The position numbers and the translations under genes were made by a program. Below the pieces are notes generated by a model. That model was not told where the DNA came from. It was given only the letters and a program-made list of their open reading frames with translations, and ran no database searches. From Bacteroidota bacterium (GTDB lineage Bacteria; Bacteroidota; Bacteroidia; Bacteroidales; UBA6013), in the NCBI GenBank assembly GCA_020048645.1, contig JAIFMG010000085.1, forward strand, positions 1 through 45,076: a stretch of 45,076 bases of DNA, in the 5' to 3' direction. Numbering within the stretch: the stretch's first letter is position 1; each line of letters begins with the position of its first letter. Of the stretch, positions 21,001 to 25,398 are shown piece by piece.

Positions 21001-23719
21001 TTACTGTCCATCGGAAAATGTTGCTACCAGCGCCCATTGCTGAAATATTGCTATTGTTGGCGTTGGCATTCGAGAATGTCCCACTGCCACTGACCACACT
21101 CCAGGAACCTGTCCCAACAACAGGAACAGTAGCCGCAAGAGTTGCTGTGGTCAAACATACCGATTGATCAGGCCCAGCATTCGGAGTAGAGGGCATCCCA
21201 TTCGTTATGACAACATCGTCTGTGGAAGGACATCCAGAATTGTTTACTGTCCAACGCAGCGTATTGGCACCAACACCTAAGCCAGTTACTGCCGAAGTAT
21301 TAAGGGCCGAGTTGGCGAAAGTTGCTGCTCCACTGACTACACTCCAAGTTCCCGTACCTGAACTTGGACTTCCCGCATTCATGGAAGCAGATGTACTGCA
21401 TACCGTTTGATCGGGACCTGCGACGCTTACGACAAGGTTGTTGGTTATGACAACATCATCATGAAGCGAACAAGCCAAATTGGTAACAGTCCATCGCAGT
21501 GTATTGCTCCCGAAGCCAAGGGCTGTAACATTGCTATTGTTGGCGTTCGCATTCGCAAAAGTTGCACTACCGCTCACGACAGTCCAAGTACCAGAACCAA
21601 TTGCAGGCGCTGTTGCCGAAAGAGTTGCAGTGGTAGCACATACAACTTGGTCAATTCCAGCATTTGGGGTAGAAGGCGTCCCATTCGTAACAAGAGCATC
21701 ATCCGTGGAGATGCATCCCAGGGAGTTGATTGTCCAACGAAGAGTATTTGCTCCACTGCCTAGACCTGTTACTGCAGATGTATTCGAAGCAGCGACAGCG
21801 AAACTAGCAGAACCACTAACCACGCTCCATGTTCCCACTCCAGCACCAGGGCTTCCCGCATTCATGGAAGTTGAACTACTGCATACCGTTTGGTCCGGGC
21901 CGGCAGTGCTAACCACAAGATTGTTGGTTATGACAACCTCATCAGATAAAGAGCAAGCGACATTGGTCACTGTCCACCGCAGCGTATTGCCGCCAAAGTT
22001 CAAATTGGATACTGCCGTGTTGTTTAAGTTGGCATTCGTGAAATTGGCTCCCCCTGTTACAACAGTCCATGAACCAGATCCAATCGTGGGCGCGGTGGCA
22101 GCCAAGGTGCCAGACGTGTTGCACAAAACTTGATCAGGACCGGCATTTGATGTCGATGGAGTATTATTGGTAACAACGACGTCATCCGATGAAACGCAAC
22201 CAGAGAGAGTTACCGTCCAGCGCAAGGTGTTCGCCCCAACTTGCAAGGACGACACGTTGGTCGAGTTGGCATTGGCGACAGCAAAAGTGCCAGTGCCAGA
22301 GACGACTGACCATGCGCCCGTGCCACCGACTGGCAATACAGCACTAAGAGATGCCGAATTGGAACAAACCGTCTGGTCAGCTCCCGCCGAGTAGGTATCG
22401 ACTTGGCGAATGATGTCCACCTGGTCGAAGCTGCTGCAAGAACCCTTGGTCATCGTCCACCGGAAAGTGTTCGTTCCATTGCTCAAGCCGCTAACAGACG
22501 TATTGTAGAGGGCACTGTTCGCGAAGGTGCCCGTCCCGGCCACAACTGTCCAGAGACCTGTCCCGGGTGCGGGGTTGGAACCGGATAGGCTTGCCGTGGC
22601 CAAACAGACCGTCTGGTCTGAGCCAGCGTTCGAAATGAAGGAATTGTCGTAGGTAACGACCACGTCATCTGAAAGTGAACATGCGCCGTTGGTAACGGTC
22701 CACCTGAAAGTGCTGGCACCAGGTTGCAGGGAAGCTATTGCCGAGGTGCGGGACGCAGGGGTTGTTATTGTGGCGGCGACTCCAGCGACCTGGGACCAAG
22801 CGCCGGATCCGGAAACCACGGCAGTGGCGTTCAAGCTTGTCGAGTTGGCACAGACGGTCTGGTCTGTCCCGGCATTGACGGGAAACGGCGCGCTCGAAGT
22901 GATGGAGACCTCGTCAGAACGCGAGCAAGTGCCGCGGGTGATGGTCCAGCGCAAGACGTTGGTGGCAGAAGTGCTCAAACCCGTGACTTGCGTGTTCTGC
23001 AAGTTCGGGTTCACGATGGTTCCTGCTCCTGCTTGAAGCGTCCAAGTTCCTATCCCAGGTGAAGGGTCGTTGCCTGCAAGCGTCGCGGTGGTCGTGCAAA
23101 GGCCGGTTTGGTCAGGACCGGCGCTGGCGGGGGGAGTCGAGTAACTGAATATCACGACTTTGTCCAAGGAAGAGCAAGCCCCGGAAACCGAGGTCCAGGT
23201 GAACTCGTTGCCTCCGTCAACAAGGTTGATGACGCCCGAGTTGTAAAGGTTGACGTTCGAAACAGTGGCCGAACCGGTGCTGGACCAGGTGCCTGTGCCA
23301 TAAGTTACAGGGTTGGCGGCCAAGGTGGCCGTGGTTCCCGTGCAAATTTGCTGGTCAGGGCCTGCGTTGGCGGTGGTTGGCAGGTCGTTGGTAATCGTAA
23401 CCGTCGCCGAGGTCTGGCCTCCTGGCTGCGCTGCATCGAAAACCGTCCACCGGAACTCGTTCGCGCCCTTGTCCAGCCCCGTGACGTTGGTCACAGGCGA
23501 GTTTGGGCTCGAAAAAGTGCCGGAGCCGCTGACGACAGTCCACTGCCCTGAGTTGCCCAGGGTGGGGGTGTTGCCTGTCAGACCGGTGAAAGAGTCAGCA
23601 CAAAGGGTTTGGTTTGTCGTCGTGATCGTCGCTACCTGGGCGAGGCCAAAACTGACCGCGGCGACCAAGGTCGCCACCGTCAAGACAAACTGTTTGACAA
23701 GAAGGTTACTGTTTCTCAT
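1..23719 (-). CDS. Giant secreted repeat adhesin, 5' part (C-terminus beyond left edge)
   Basis: The frame starts at an ATG (23719-23717) and I find no in-frame stop down to base 2, so at least 7,906 residues are visible. Residues 1-28 are a signal peptide (basic start, hydrophobic core, likely cut after FGLAQ). The rest is about 97 tandem units of about 81 residues. A typical unit reads AGADQ-x-x-C, then a G-x-G-x-W strand, then V-x-GL-x-x-G-x-NTFRWT, then NGC-x-x-SDDV and a T-N linker. These are PKD/Ig-like beta-sandwich units of the kind found in Bacteroidota surface proteins, in size and concept like the gliding adhesin SprB, although the repeat differs from the short SprB repeat. Most units carry two cysteines. 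A T9SS sorting domain is expected at the C-terminus outside the window. It lies downstream of an ECF sigma gene and a sorting-domain membrane protein. Ligand and role (adhesion, gliding, predation) cannot be read here. Confidence 0.93.
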   Translation of the reverse strand, partial: MRNSNLLVKQFVLTVATLVAAVSFGLAQVATITTTNQTLCADSFTGLTGNTPTLGNSGQWTVVSGSGTFSSPNSPVTNVTGLDKGANEFRWTVFDAAQPGGQTSATVTITNDLPTTANAGPDQQICTGTTATLAANPVTYGTGTWSSTGSATVSNVNLYNSGVINLVDGGNEFTWTSVSGACSSLDKVVIFSYSTPPASAGPDQTGLCTTTATLAGNDPSPGIGTWTLQAGAGTIVNPNLQNTQVTGLSTSATNVLRWTITRGTCSRSDEVSITSSAPFPVNAGTDQTVCANSTSLNATAVVSGSGAWSQVAGVAATITTPASRTSAIASLQPGASTFRWTVTNGACSLSDDVVVTYDNSFISNAGSDQTVCLATASLSGSNPAPGTGLWTVVAGTGTFANSALYNTSVSGLSNGTNTFRWTMTKGSCSSFDQVDIIRQVDTYSAGADQTVCSNSASLSAVLPVGGTGAWSVVSGTGTFAVANANSTNVSSLQVGANTLRWTVTLSGCVSSDDVVVTNNTPSTSNAGPDQVLCNTSGTLAATAPTIGSGSWTVVTGGANFTNANLNNTAVSNLNFGGNTLRWTVTNVACSLSDEVVITNNLVVSTAGPDQTVCSSSTSMNAGSPGAGVGTWSVVSGSASFAVAASNTSAVTGLGSGANTLRWTINSLGCISTDDALVTNGTPSTPNAGIDQVVCATTATLSATAPAIGSGTWTVVSGSATFANANANNSNVTALGFGSNTLRWTVTNLACSLHDDVVITNNLVVSVAGPDQTVCSTSASMNAGSPSSGTGTWSVVSGAATFANSALNTSAVTGLGVGANTLRWTVNNSGCPSTDDVVITNGMPSTPNAGPDQSVCLTTATLAATVPVVGTGSWSVVSGSGTFSNANANNSNISAMGAGSNIFRWTVTNGTCSLTDDVTIASTPASSSAGPDQAVCDANATLAAVNPVGGTGNWTVVSGSGIFVSSILNTTVVNGLNSGANTFRWTVNIGGCLASDDVVITNERPSSPSAGPDQVTCNTTATLAANAPTLGTGVWSLLSGSATITNVNLRNSGLTNLGSGDNTFRWTVTNASCSLSDDVVITSNSVATANAGTDIAVCATFAQLNATESTKGVGIWSISSGTGTFVNPTLYNTMVTGIGPGINNYRWTIRIGTCSTNDNVSVRNNLPTEPAAGPDQSVCNSSATLAANAPSVGTPVWTVISGAGTFSNTASPTATVTGLSSGANIFRWTITNGTNPTCVLTDDVVVNRLDGISNAGPDQTVCATTATLAASDPAPLQGTWTIVSGAGVFATSTLFNTAVAGLSSGVNEFRWTVNSAGCFATDNVIVTNNLPPTVNAGADQTVCTTSTNLSGNSPGAGITGTWSLVSGSGSITTPNLFNSGVSGLGAGGNVFRWTLTRGACSISDDVNVTSTAPSVNAGVDQVVCATTATLSGNNPAPATGAWTLVSGSGSVTTPAQFNSGVTGLGMGNNTFRWTITSGACVAFDDVIIRNDSPISANAGSDQTICVANATLGASAPSVGTGLWTISAGNGVFANSSLNNTTVSALTSGSNVFTWTVTNGACSSSDNVSINYAVPTINAGTDQSFCGTSTTLNASDPAPATGAWQVITGSGTFANPNSHNTAVSGVGQGVNRYRWTVSVGTCTGTDEVLITNEGPTVANAGADQNVCTSSAVLQGNNPVIGTGAWTSSDPTIAFGNPTVYNTTVSNLKADANVLTWTITNGACSSVDAVTIFNQDPTNPVAGIDSIICSDTYVLDGNLPSRGIGTWSVQLGTGAFSNATLYNATVSGLVKGQNRLRWTINYGACAEFDEVIVYNRSVDADAGTDQAVCDFTTLLDGNQPKVALGESGAWTLESGGAATIVNPTLFSTRVNNLDYGNNTFRWTLFDGKCSDWDEVLITNNTPDTNVNAGLDTAICFNSNANSDIPLVDASGPYFQLAGSQPKPGRGVGLWTAQGGGATFDNPTLYNTRYRTNRFGPTTLRWTISYLGCSSWDEVEIYNADPDSAIALQEWQDQDVCGSTANLEAEPIGIGWGTWEHVGAPVEPTPSIWNPAQFNTAVSQLNYGGWDPFLGTNTGNPDTIGALNQFQWVTRNTITRPYMSGPLTCTSRDTVDIKALGLDELASNAGVDTIICDNSVTALSGRVPAPASFYSTWVDGGLWTVIAGQGTFAAPSLNTTGVTAVGYGTNVYRWTLFWNLPTTGLGTANQCISTADVEVLNDAPSNPVANPDYEVCQNQGFLVATPATRGIGVWSKTGGSAIITTPSAFNTTVTNLGPGLSTFFWTISTPNCMLRDSVKITNNTVVASVGVDFAVCSPDTLLNAVAPGLNEYGTWTNLGGSGIPTTPTLYNSPVTGMSPGLNTFEWTFQKGNCSDQASVQIYNAAPQPLVNAGADDAVCGTSVNLSAAEPTKGIGLWTLVAGAGAIADNTAFDSGVTGLGVGANTFRWTVTNTETFTASTPNITKTCAVSDDVVVTNNFFTVNAGTDISVCKADTSFLAVVVPGGVGSWSVVVGSGTIVTPTAHNSAVTGLGQGVNTFRWTVSKNGCTNSDLVSITNNAPSLAVASVANAEVCVPQVQLNSVAPTFGTGSWSTYFTSGSPLIADNTATSTLVTNLGPKLNRFIWTVDNNGCLSTDTLDIMNNTVVATASASPTVICDNTTIAYLAANDPAVGTGVWTIPIGSATFVDGPAVYNTGVSSLGTGGNTFLWRVTEGICAAQATTVISNNTFTTYAGPDQTVCTPNVTLDGQQHVGGTGVWTIAGGGGLITTPTLYNTTVTGLDAGPNTFRWTVNLNGCSAFDDVVIFNNTVTPNAGPDQTICGNVTNMAAVDPAPAIGNWTRLVGSGAATVPSAFDAEITGLGLGLNEFRWTVSSGVCSGFDDVIIVNNSPTTAITAADFPTCTDLGVVISANVPAIGSGEWTLFEGAGTIANTTASSTTIDGLALGVNKLVWTITNGSCESVDTLRITNNKVVSNAGPDKAICTSTDVLAAVNPAQGTGTWTVVGGGATVGTPGLYNSMVSNMTTGANSFRWTVSFNGCTANDQVTYTNNLFVASAGVDQQVCTSSAVLAGNPATGTATGMWSVTGGVSITTPTLFNTTVSNLVNGPNTLTWTITNQGCVSSDDVLITNNSVTANAGGDQTICSTTTALSAVDPTPAAGVWTTASSGVGIATSSAFNSSVSNLGAVTVFRWTVTATGCNAFDEVAIYNDSPTAANAGPDQTVCSGTATLAANVPSIGAGVWGFVSGAGTLASPTLNNTTITGLGTGANSFRWTITNNACTSSDEVVITNSNVTSNAGPDQTVCATSATLAALAPSIGTGTWTKLGGNAIIVQVTNRNTGVTNLDAGSNTFRWTVSQSGCTAFDDVTILNNSVVADAGLNQPNVCTSTTILAGNDPGAFSGVWTVQNGPASLTNATLYNSTVSNLQVGVNTFRWTVTNASCSSNSDVSVVRLQVSSNAGIDQDLCSSTGNLEAIGLGAGASGVWTTIVGTAIVTAPTLFNSAVTALVQGENRFRWTVNENGCTATDEVVINNNTPSPAVVGADKTVCSPNTTLSASAPLIGNGAWSLESGAGTIANTTLFNSGVTGLASGANRFRWTVSNNGCTLSDLYTITNNSVTANAGPDFTVCSGSGNLNAVNPVVGIGNWTTVAGTGVVATTSQFNSPISGLSSGSNTLRWSVSQGACSTSDDVIVTNNSVVANAGAAQTTCSSTVTLTGNDPAPGFGVWTRLGGAGALATPSNYTTVVTGLAQGSNTFRWSITLSGCTDRNDVIITNNSLTADAGLDQTTCNGTATLGSSLPTGATGVWSLTGGTAVLGATTATNMSVSGLGQGVASFTWTVTRGSCSDDDIVEVTNNAVAVNAGSNQNICVNNTTLAGSAPQVGETGLWTSVGNTATVTLPSLYNSTVTSMAVGANTFTWTITRAGCSASANVIVTNNAVTATAGSDVSICAATTSLAAAEPIQGSGAWSVVSSSGTLVSATLYNTQVTGLNVGTNTFRWTVSDGSCSAVDDVVVSNNQVTSYAGSNQNVCGASVTLSGNNVVGGTGVWTQESGVGSIADNTNYVTAVTGLGTGANRFRWTVSKNGCTAFDDVIVNNNSFVVEAGAAQTICTNSTTLSADDVSPLSGTWSVETGLGTFASLTSNTTVVSAIGPAANTFRWTVTATGCTAFDDVVVVNNSFVNNAGADQILCQDFTTLSGKNPATSGTGTGTGIWTIESGSGVLANATVYNTQVSALASGPNTLRWRVTDNGCSVSDDVIITNNSVSAEAGVDQTVCSTSASLAGNDPAPVSGAWTLENGLGTIAQASAYNSAVTGLGAGANKFRWTVSGNGCVDFDEVVVTNNSVTANAGNDQSICGPSTTLSAALPTTGAVGSWSVQTGTGAFANTTLNSSVVSMADLGANTYRWTVVRGLCSANDDVQITNNSFTTFAGPNESVCSNTHTLSGQVPVGGTGAWTVVVGSATVNTPTLFNTTVSNLSVNNTFRWTVTRNGCSASGDVQILNNSPTPADAGVDQGVCVSSATLSGSIPTTGTGTWTLVSGSGSFGNINQYNTVVSSLGAGANTLRWTIVNLGCVSSDNVIITNNSVTANAGTDLAVCVSTVTLTAVAPSAGATGLWTNTAGLGTVVTPTNFTTSVTNLGPGANTFEWTVTNTASSCAASDDVIITNNSVLADAGLDQSVCAGDAVLTGNLAGVASSGVWTLQSGTASISSSTSNSTSVTGLGNGVNTFRWTLSSNGCVSSDNVIITNNSLTINAGLDIATCNGIATLSGTNPGAGTGTWTRESGTGSITTPALYNSTVSSLGNGPNTFRWTVTRSGCSAFDDVIVTNNQASADAGVDQILCTHNTSLAGNNPGVGTGLWTLESGSGTIANETSFSSGVSALGAGSNTFRWTVNENGCSAYDEVVIVNNSVSVNAGADQVVCLPVATLAGNNPGTGSGTWTLQSGVGSVTTPSIFNSGVTGLGSGANRFRWTITENACTAFDDVIVSNNSFTTNAGIDQIVCSTNAIMDANSAGTGTGTWSVETGSAVFTSIALSSTAVTGLGVGSNTLRWTVIRNGCTSFDDVLVQNNSVSASSGPDQNLCVSSTVLAGNVPGAGALGTWTSSGSSVIANPTQFNSAVSNLSGGANTFRWTVTKLGCTAFDEVVINNNQISANAGPDQGICASSVTLSGNNVGTGTWVRTSGSGDIVTASLFNSNVNNLGSGVNKFRWTVTSNGCSNSDDVTITNNQVTVSAGPDQQICAASTILSGSEPTTGTGLWTVESGFGTFADASVFNTSVTGLGSGQNTLRWTVTENACVGFDEVIISNNSLLANAGSNVSICSSTTTLSAVAPGLGGVGTWTTTGSATFANQSLATTVVNNLGTGTNTLTWTINQNGCVASDNLVITNNSVVSDAGINQNLCVDTYTMNANLPVGSTGLWTLVSGVGTLANPTSELSGVSALGSGNNTFRWTVTKGGCSAFDDVVIANNRVTVSAGADQTLCVDFTSLSGSNPGAGSGVWTVESGSGVLSSALISNPAVTGLGAGLNTFRWTVSANGCSSFDEVLIVNNKVFVNAGPDQAVCLNSATLAGNNPSTGSGVWTVESGTSAIVSPSAFNTPVTALGAGANKLRWTVTANGCTSFDEVTITNNTVVAAAGSDQTVCAITATLSATEPTSGVGAWSLESGSAAITTPTAYNTTVTALGPSQSTFRWTVTGVVCTASDDVVITNNSFTVNSGVDQTVCVTTASLSGSDPAPGTGAWTTVVGSNAITSSTTAATAVTSLNSGINTYRWTVTKNGCSAFDDVTIVNDSPTTANAGLPQVVCENTATLTSNVPSVGFGLWSVVSSAGAIATPSAFSTTASGLNSGVNTFRWTITNNACSSAAAVVITNNSFIADAGIDQNICADNTLLAAPDPTPGTGVWTVAVGFGTFANDTQNNTAVAGVGQGSNTYRWTVTKNGCVDYDDLVVTNNSPTVANAGLDQSICTNSYTLSANAPLVGTGAWSIITGLGSLSGTAATTVSATNLSSGNNTFRWTITNNGCSSTDDVVVTNNAFTITAGSDQTLCASTAILSASNPAPGSGLWSLVVGTGTVSPVNAFSATVTALGTGSNIFRWTVSKDGCTASDDVRIINDSPTVASAGADQTVCANTVTLSANTPTIGAGLWSNVGGSGAISIPTAADSQVAGLTSGGNTFRWTITNNACSSSDDVIITNNAFTVNAGVDQVLCASSANMAASLPGGTGQWSLLVGSGTIASPFVPTSSISNLGAGLNTFRWTVDFNGCTAFDDVNITNDLPTPANAGLDQSICVNTASLSGNTPVIGTGVWTRVTGLGTIANVNSGNTSVSGLSVGANSFKWTITKNACSSEDQVTITNNSFTVNAGSNQNLCVGNTTLAGSDPLTGVGEWTIVVGSATFSSTSLAAPSITGITSGTNIFRWTVQRNGCSNSDDVTIVNDQPSVADAGADAPICGSTYTLNGNEPTIGQGQWTRVVGLGSISVSSLFNSGVANLSQGHNTFKWTITNNACVLEDDVTITNNSFTVNAGTDQTLCVNTMTLNGTQPATGTGLWTSVVGSATFAQPTLYNTLVSNINPGFNTFRWTINENGCTASDDVNITNNQPTVANAGADQNVCGTTASLSANVPAIGTGAWTVVTGLGSVASPALYNSAVSALTSGMNTFRWTVTNNGCSSFDEVTVRNNAFTVTAGADQTLCANGATLSGTPPSTGTGLWTSVVGSATITTPSAFNSTITSINPGSNIFRWTLSENGCTASDEVTIINNLPTTSNAGTNQSVCAANTTLSGSIPVIGSGVWTVVSGLGTVLNPTSFNSAVSGLTVGANTFKWTITHNGCSSQSDVVITNNSFSISAGTDQTLCANTAVLAGEDPGTGVGAWTSVLGSNAITQSSLFSSTVTNLTRGNNIYRWTVNRDGCSAFDEVLIVNNLPTTSIAGGNQAVCASTATLSANNPSVGTGVWSTVSGAGTVNSPALFNSTVSGLSSGANTFQWTITNNACTSTSTVTITNNSFVASAGADQTLCASSATLAATAPAPGGTGTWTVSIGAAVIANHSLHSSTVSGLSSGVNVLRWTVSQNGCTSFDDVSIFNDLVTVASAGLDIAVCSNSATLSGNAPTIGSGLWSRVTGLGAITTPTSPSSPVTGLSAGSNTFRWTITNSACSSSDDVIVTNNAFTVNAGSDQSLCTNTTSLNGSAAGVGGAGNWTVVAGLATFSQTTIPNPVLTDLTSGTNSFRWTVTRNGCTVSDDVLVVNDEPTVADAGLDQNVCGSSATLNGNNPSIGAGLWTRLVGSGVVGSPLAYNSPVTGLSSGTNTFRWTITNNSCSYFDEVSITNSAFTVTAGTDQTVCSTTTTLAGTAPAIGGSGLWTVVVGSATIVAPSAFNSTLGSINPGLNTLRWTVTQNGCAASDEVNVTNDLPTTASAGADQGVCGTTATLAGNIPTVGTGVWTRVSGLGSITSSTTFNSGVTGLTSGTNTFKWTITHNACSSEEEVNILNNSFTISSGTDQTLCSSTATLSGESPGSGGIGTWSVALGVATIANTTSFGTTVSGLSQGDNIFRWTVQRDGCVAFDDVKVTNDSPTVANAGTAQSVCGATATLSANNPSVGTGLWSTVSGAGTVSAPTLFNSTVSGLSSGTNTFQWTVTKNSCSSSSTVAVTNNSFAANAGVDQSLCSTSTTLSATAPASGGTGAWSVSVGSASFADATLRNTAATGLSSGNNVLRWTVSQNGCTSFDDVLLVNSLPTVSDAGTSFSVCSNAATLTGNAPSIGSGLWTRVTGLGTIASASSATTAVSGLSVGANTFQWTIANSSCSSSSTVTVTNNSFAVNAGADQALCTSSAALNGSAVGVGGTGSWTTVAGNATFSSTTVANPTLTGLTSGTNSFRWTVTRNGCVVSDDVVVTNDEPTVATAGADQVVCGTAATLGGNEPTIGAGLWTRLV
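60..3945 (-). repeat. Two copies of an eight-unit higher-order block (about 1.94 kb each)
   Basis: Units in about 60-2005 match units in about 2005-3945 one-to-one at an offset near 1,944 bases, which is eight units. Diagnostic pairs are the segment near 190-300 with 2135-2250, the segment near 440-500 with 2385-2460, the segment near 930-1030 with 2875-2970, and the segment near 1640-1720 with 3585-3660. Adjacent units alternate between an A type (FRWTVTRNGC-like) and a B type (FQWTI-x-NS/NAC-like). The left copy is markedly richer in G and C. Boundaries are approximate. Confidence 0.6.
60..23660 (-). repeat. Tandem array of about 97 coding units of about 243 bp
   Basis: The codons for AGADQ (plus-strand tggtc/tgatc followed by a c/g-rich gcc-agcg) recur about every 243 bases, for example near 80, 327, 809, 1051, 1299 and 1537, up to 23353 and 23612. 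My manual count is 97 and may be off by one or two. Unit length is nearly constant except around 16.3-18.3 kb, where units reach about 275-345 bases. The copies are well conserved as protein but differ strongly at synonymous sites, so few long exact DNA repeats exist. Confidence 0.9.
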
Positions 23720-24098
23720 GACCAAGTGAGTTTGCATGAACGCTTATCGGAGCTTCGCTTGCAGGCGAAAGGATTTCAAGTGACTGATTTTCAGGATAAA
23801 AGCGCAGTTGGTATCGAAATATCAACCACAAAAATACGAATTTTCGGCAACCCAGGAGAAGGGTTTCTTTCTGGGATTGAGTTCAACTCGATATTACTCA
23901 AAAAAAATGCCATCATGTGAAAAAAATTAACGTTACAAAATCGTCAAAACGAAAATGTCTGGTTTTCAATACTTTACACATTGAGCTTTTCTTTAGGATT
24001 TTGCATCAAGTAAGGTCAAGACCCAATAGCCGTAACAAATGTTGCATAAGTTCTTCGGAAAACCTTCACGAATTTTCACAAAAATTGTTAAGTTTTTT
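23720..24098. other. Gene-free AT-rich leader between adhesin and membrane partner
   Basis: This 379-base stretch holds no credible gene. It separates the stop of the sorting-domain membrane protein (24099) from the adhesin start (23719). It is AT-rich, with runs of A and T near 23901-23930 and 24081-24110. I see no strong terminator hairpin, so the adhesin could be transcribed both from its own promoter and by read-through from the sigma gene. The only good promoter-like element is the one listed at 23829-23836. Confidence 0.6.
23829..23836 (-). promoter_or_regulatory. Candidate -7 element for the giant adhesin
   Basis: The minus strand reads TATTTTTG here, an exact fit to the Bacteroidota -7 consensus TAnnTTTG. 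It would start transcription near 23,822 and leave a leader of about 100 bases. No convincing TTTG lies 19-21 bases upstream, so the call is weak. An alternative ECF-type promoter recognised by the sigma factor upstream is equally possible. Confidence 0.3.
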
Positions 24099-25391
24099 TT
24101 AACGAAAATGCAGCAGGGTTATGTCCCCAATCTTCTCGAAGCCGAGTCCGTTGTCGAACTTGGCCACAACATGCCAGATGTAAACGCCCTGGGGCATGAG
24201 CTGGCCTTGGAAGTATCCATCCCAGCCCTCGTTGACGTCGCTGGTCTGGAACACGAGCTGCCCGGCGCGGTTGAATATCCGCATCTCGTACTCGCGGACC
24301 CCCGAATGGATCGGGTGGAAGACGCGGTTGGTGGGGTTGTCCTGGGAGTAGGCCCCCCCCCTTGGGCCCGTCAGCGAGGGCGTGAAGGCGTTCGGGAACT
24401 CGAGCCGGCCCCGTTGGCGCAGGCCCAGAACATCGACCAGGTGGGCCGTGTCGGTGCAGCCGAAGTCGTTGCCGACCACTAGCCGCGCGTCGAAGAAGTC
24501 CTGGCGGGCGTACTGGTGCATCGGCTCGCGCTCGTGCGATGCCGCGCCGTCGCCGAACGACCATTCCCAGCGGGTGGCTCCGCTGGAGTAGTCGCGGAAG
24601 AAGACAGGATGCTCGGACAAGGCCTGTCCATTGGCATCGACAACAGCCTGGGCATGAGGCCTTTCGTGAATCTGGAAGTCGATGCGCTCCACCTTGGTCT
24701 GCCCACCGCGGGTGATGCTGAGCAGGACCTGCTGGTCCCCCGGCCCGGTGAGCGTCCTGCGGCACTCGGGGCCGGTGATGCTGCTGCCATCCGAGAAGCT
24801 CCAGACGACAAGGTCGCCGCGTTCGGCATGGCACAGCGCATCCATATACAAAGGCGTGCAGCCTTCTGTGGTGCTCGCCACCCAGCGGACCCGCCAATCG
24901 GGATGGGCTGCTTCTTGGATTTCGGCCTGGCCGCCCAGGCTTTCGGTCTGGGCCGCGACAAGAGGAGCCGCGCCTTGGGGCATCTCCGGGCGCGCAGGTT
25001 CCACCCACGGACTAGCAGGCGGTGCCGCGACAGGAGCCGACGGTGCGGCCACGGACGGCTGGGCCGCGAGAGAGTGTTGCGCCGGGAAGCCGGAAGCCGC
25101 CAGCTCCGCGGAGGCCTGGTGGCCAGGCGAGCCGGAATCCTGCATGACGGCCACGACAGCCAAGGGAGGGTTGGGCTCGGGCCAGTTGCCCAGTCCCCAT
25201 GCCGCCGCCCCCGCGACACCAGCGGCGACAACTGCGATGATGGCCCGCCGCCCCCAGGGCAAGCCGGGCTTCACCACGGGCCCCCCGATGCGGGACTCCA
25301 CGCGGGCCCACAAGTCCTCGGACGGCTCGAGCTCAAAGCGCTCGAAAGACGAGGCAAAGATTTGTTCCAAGGGATCATTCTCTTTCATCAT
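24099..25391 (-). CDS. Single-pass membrane protein with PKD-like domains and T9SS type B sorting domain
   Basis: A 430-residue protein. Residues 1-48 are a charged cytoplasmic segment (LEQIFASSFERFE), 49-70 a single membrane helix, and 71-165 an Ala/Pro-rich linker. Two PKD-like modules follow (about 170-245 with WSFSDG, about 250-322 with WSFGDG). Residues 330-430 match the gliding motility-associated (CHU_C, T9SS type B) C-terminal domain: FPNAFTP, YEMRIFNRAGQLVF, EGWDGYFQG, GVYIW. I chose the ATG at 25391, 7 bases after the sigma stop; an ATG at 25418 would overlap the sigma gene by 20 bases. Its position suggests that the short N-terminal segment acts as an anti-sigma or sigma-docking domain and that the outer part senses the envelope or surface, but I see no classical zinc anti-sigma motif. 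It precedes the giant adhesin. Confidence 0.85.
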   Translation of the reverse strand: MMKENDPLEQIFASSFERFELEPSEDLWARVESRIGGPVVKPGLPWGRRAIIAVVAAGVAGAAAWGLGNWPEPNPPLAVVAVMQDSGSPGHQASAELAASGFPAQHSLAAQPSVAAPSAPVAAPPASPWVEPARPEMPQGAAPLVAAQTESLGGQAEIQEAAHPDWRVRWVASTTEGCTPLYMDALCHAERGDLVVWSFSDGSSITGPECRRTLTGPGDQQVLLSITRGGQTKVERIDFQIHERPHAQAVVDANGQALSEHPVFFRDYSSGATRWEWSFGDGAASHEREPMHQYARQDFFDARLVVGNDFGCTDTAHLVDVLGLRQRGRLEFPNAFTPSLTGPRGGAYSQDNPTNRVFHPIHSGVREYEMRIFNRAGQLVFQTSDVNEGWDGYFQGQLMPQGVYIWHVVAKFDNGLGFEKIGDITLLHFR

Positions 25392-25398
25392 GCGGTGG

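Noticed and set aside
42-23500. Long plus-strand open frames over the first 23.5 kb, rich in VQRK/WSAPA-like repeats
   Set aside because: They are the complement of the repeat array. The minus-strand frame has a signal peptide, folded-domain patterns and one uninterrupted frame; the plus-strand frames are broken many times.
1-23660. DNA satellite or CRISPR-like array
   Set aside because: The 243-base period is a multiple of three, similarity is at protein level with synonymous differences, and there are no short identical repeats with spacers.
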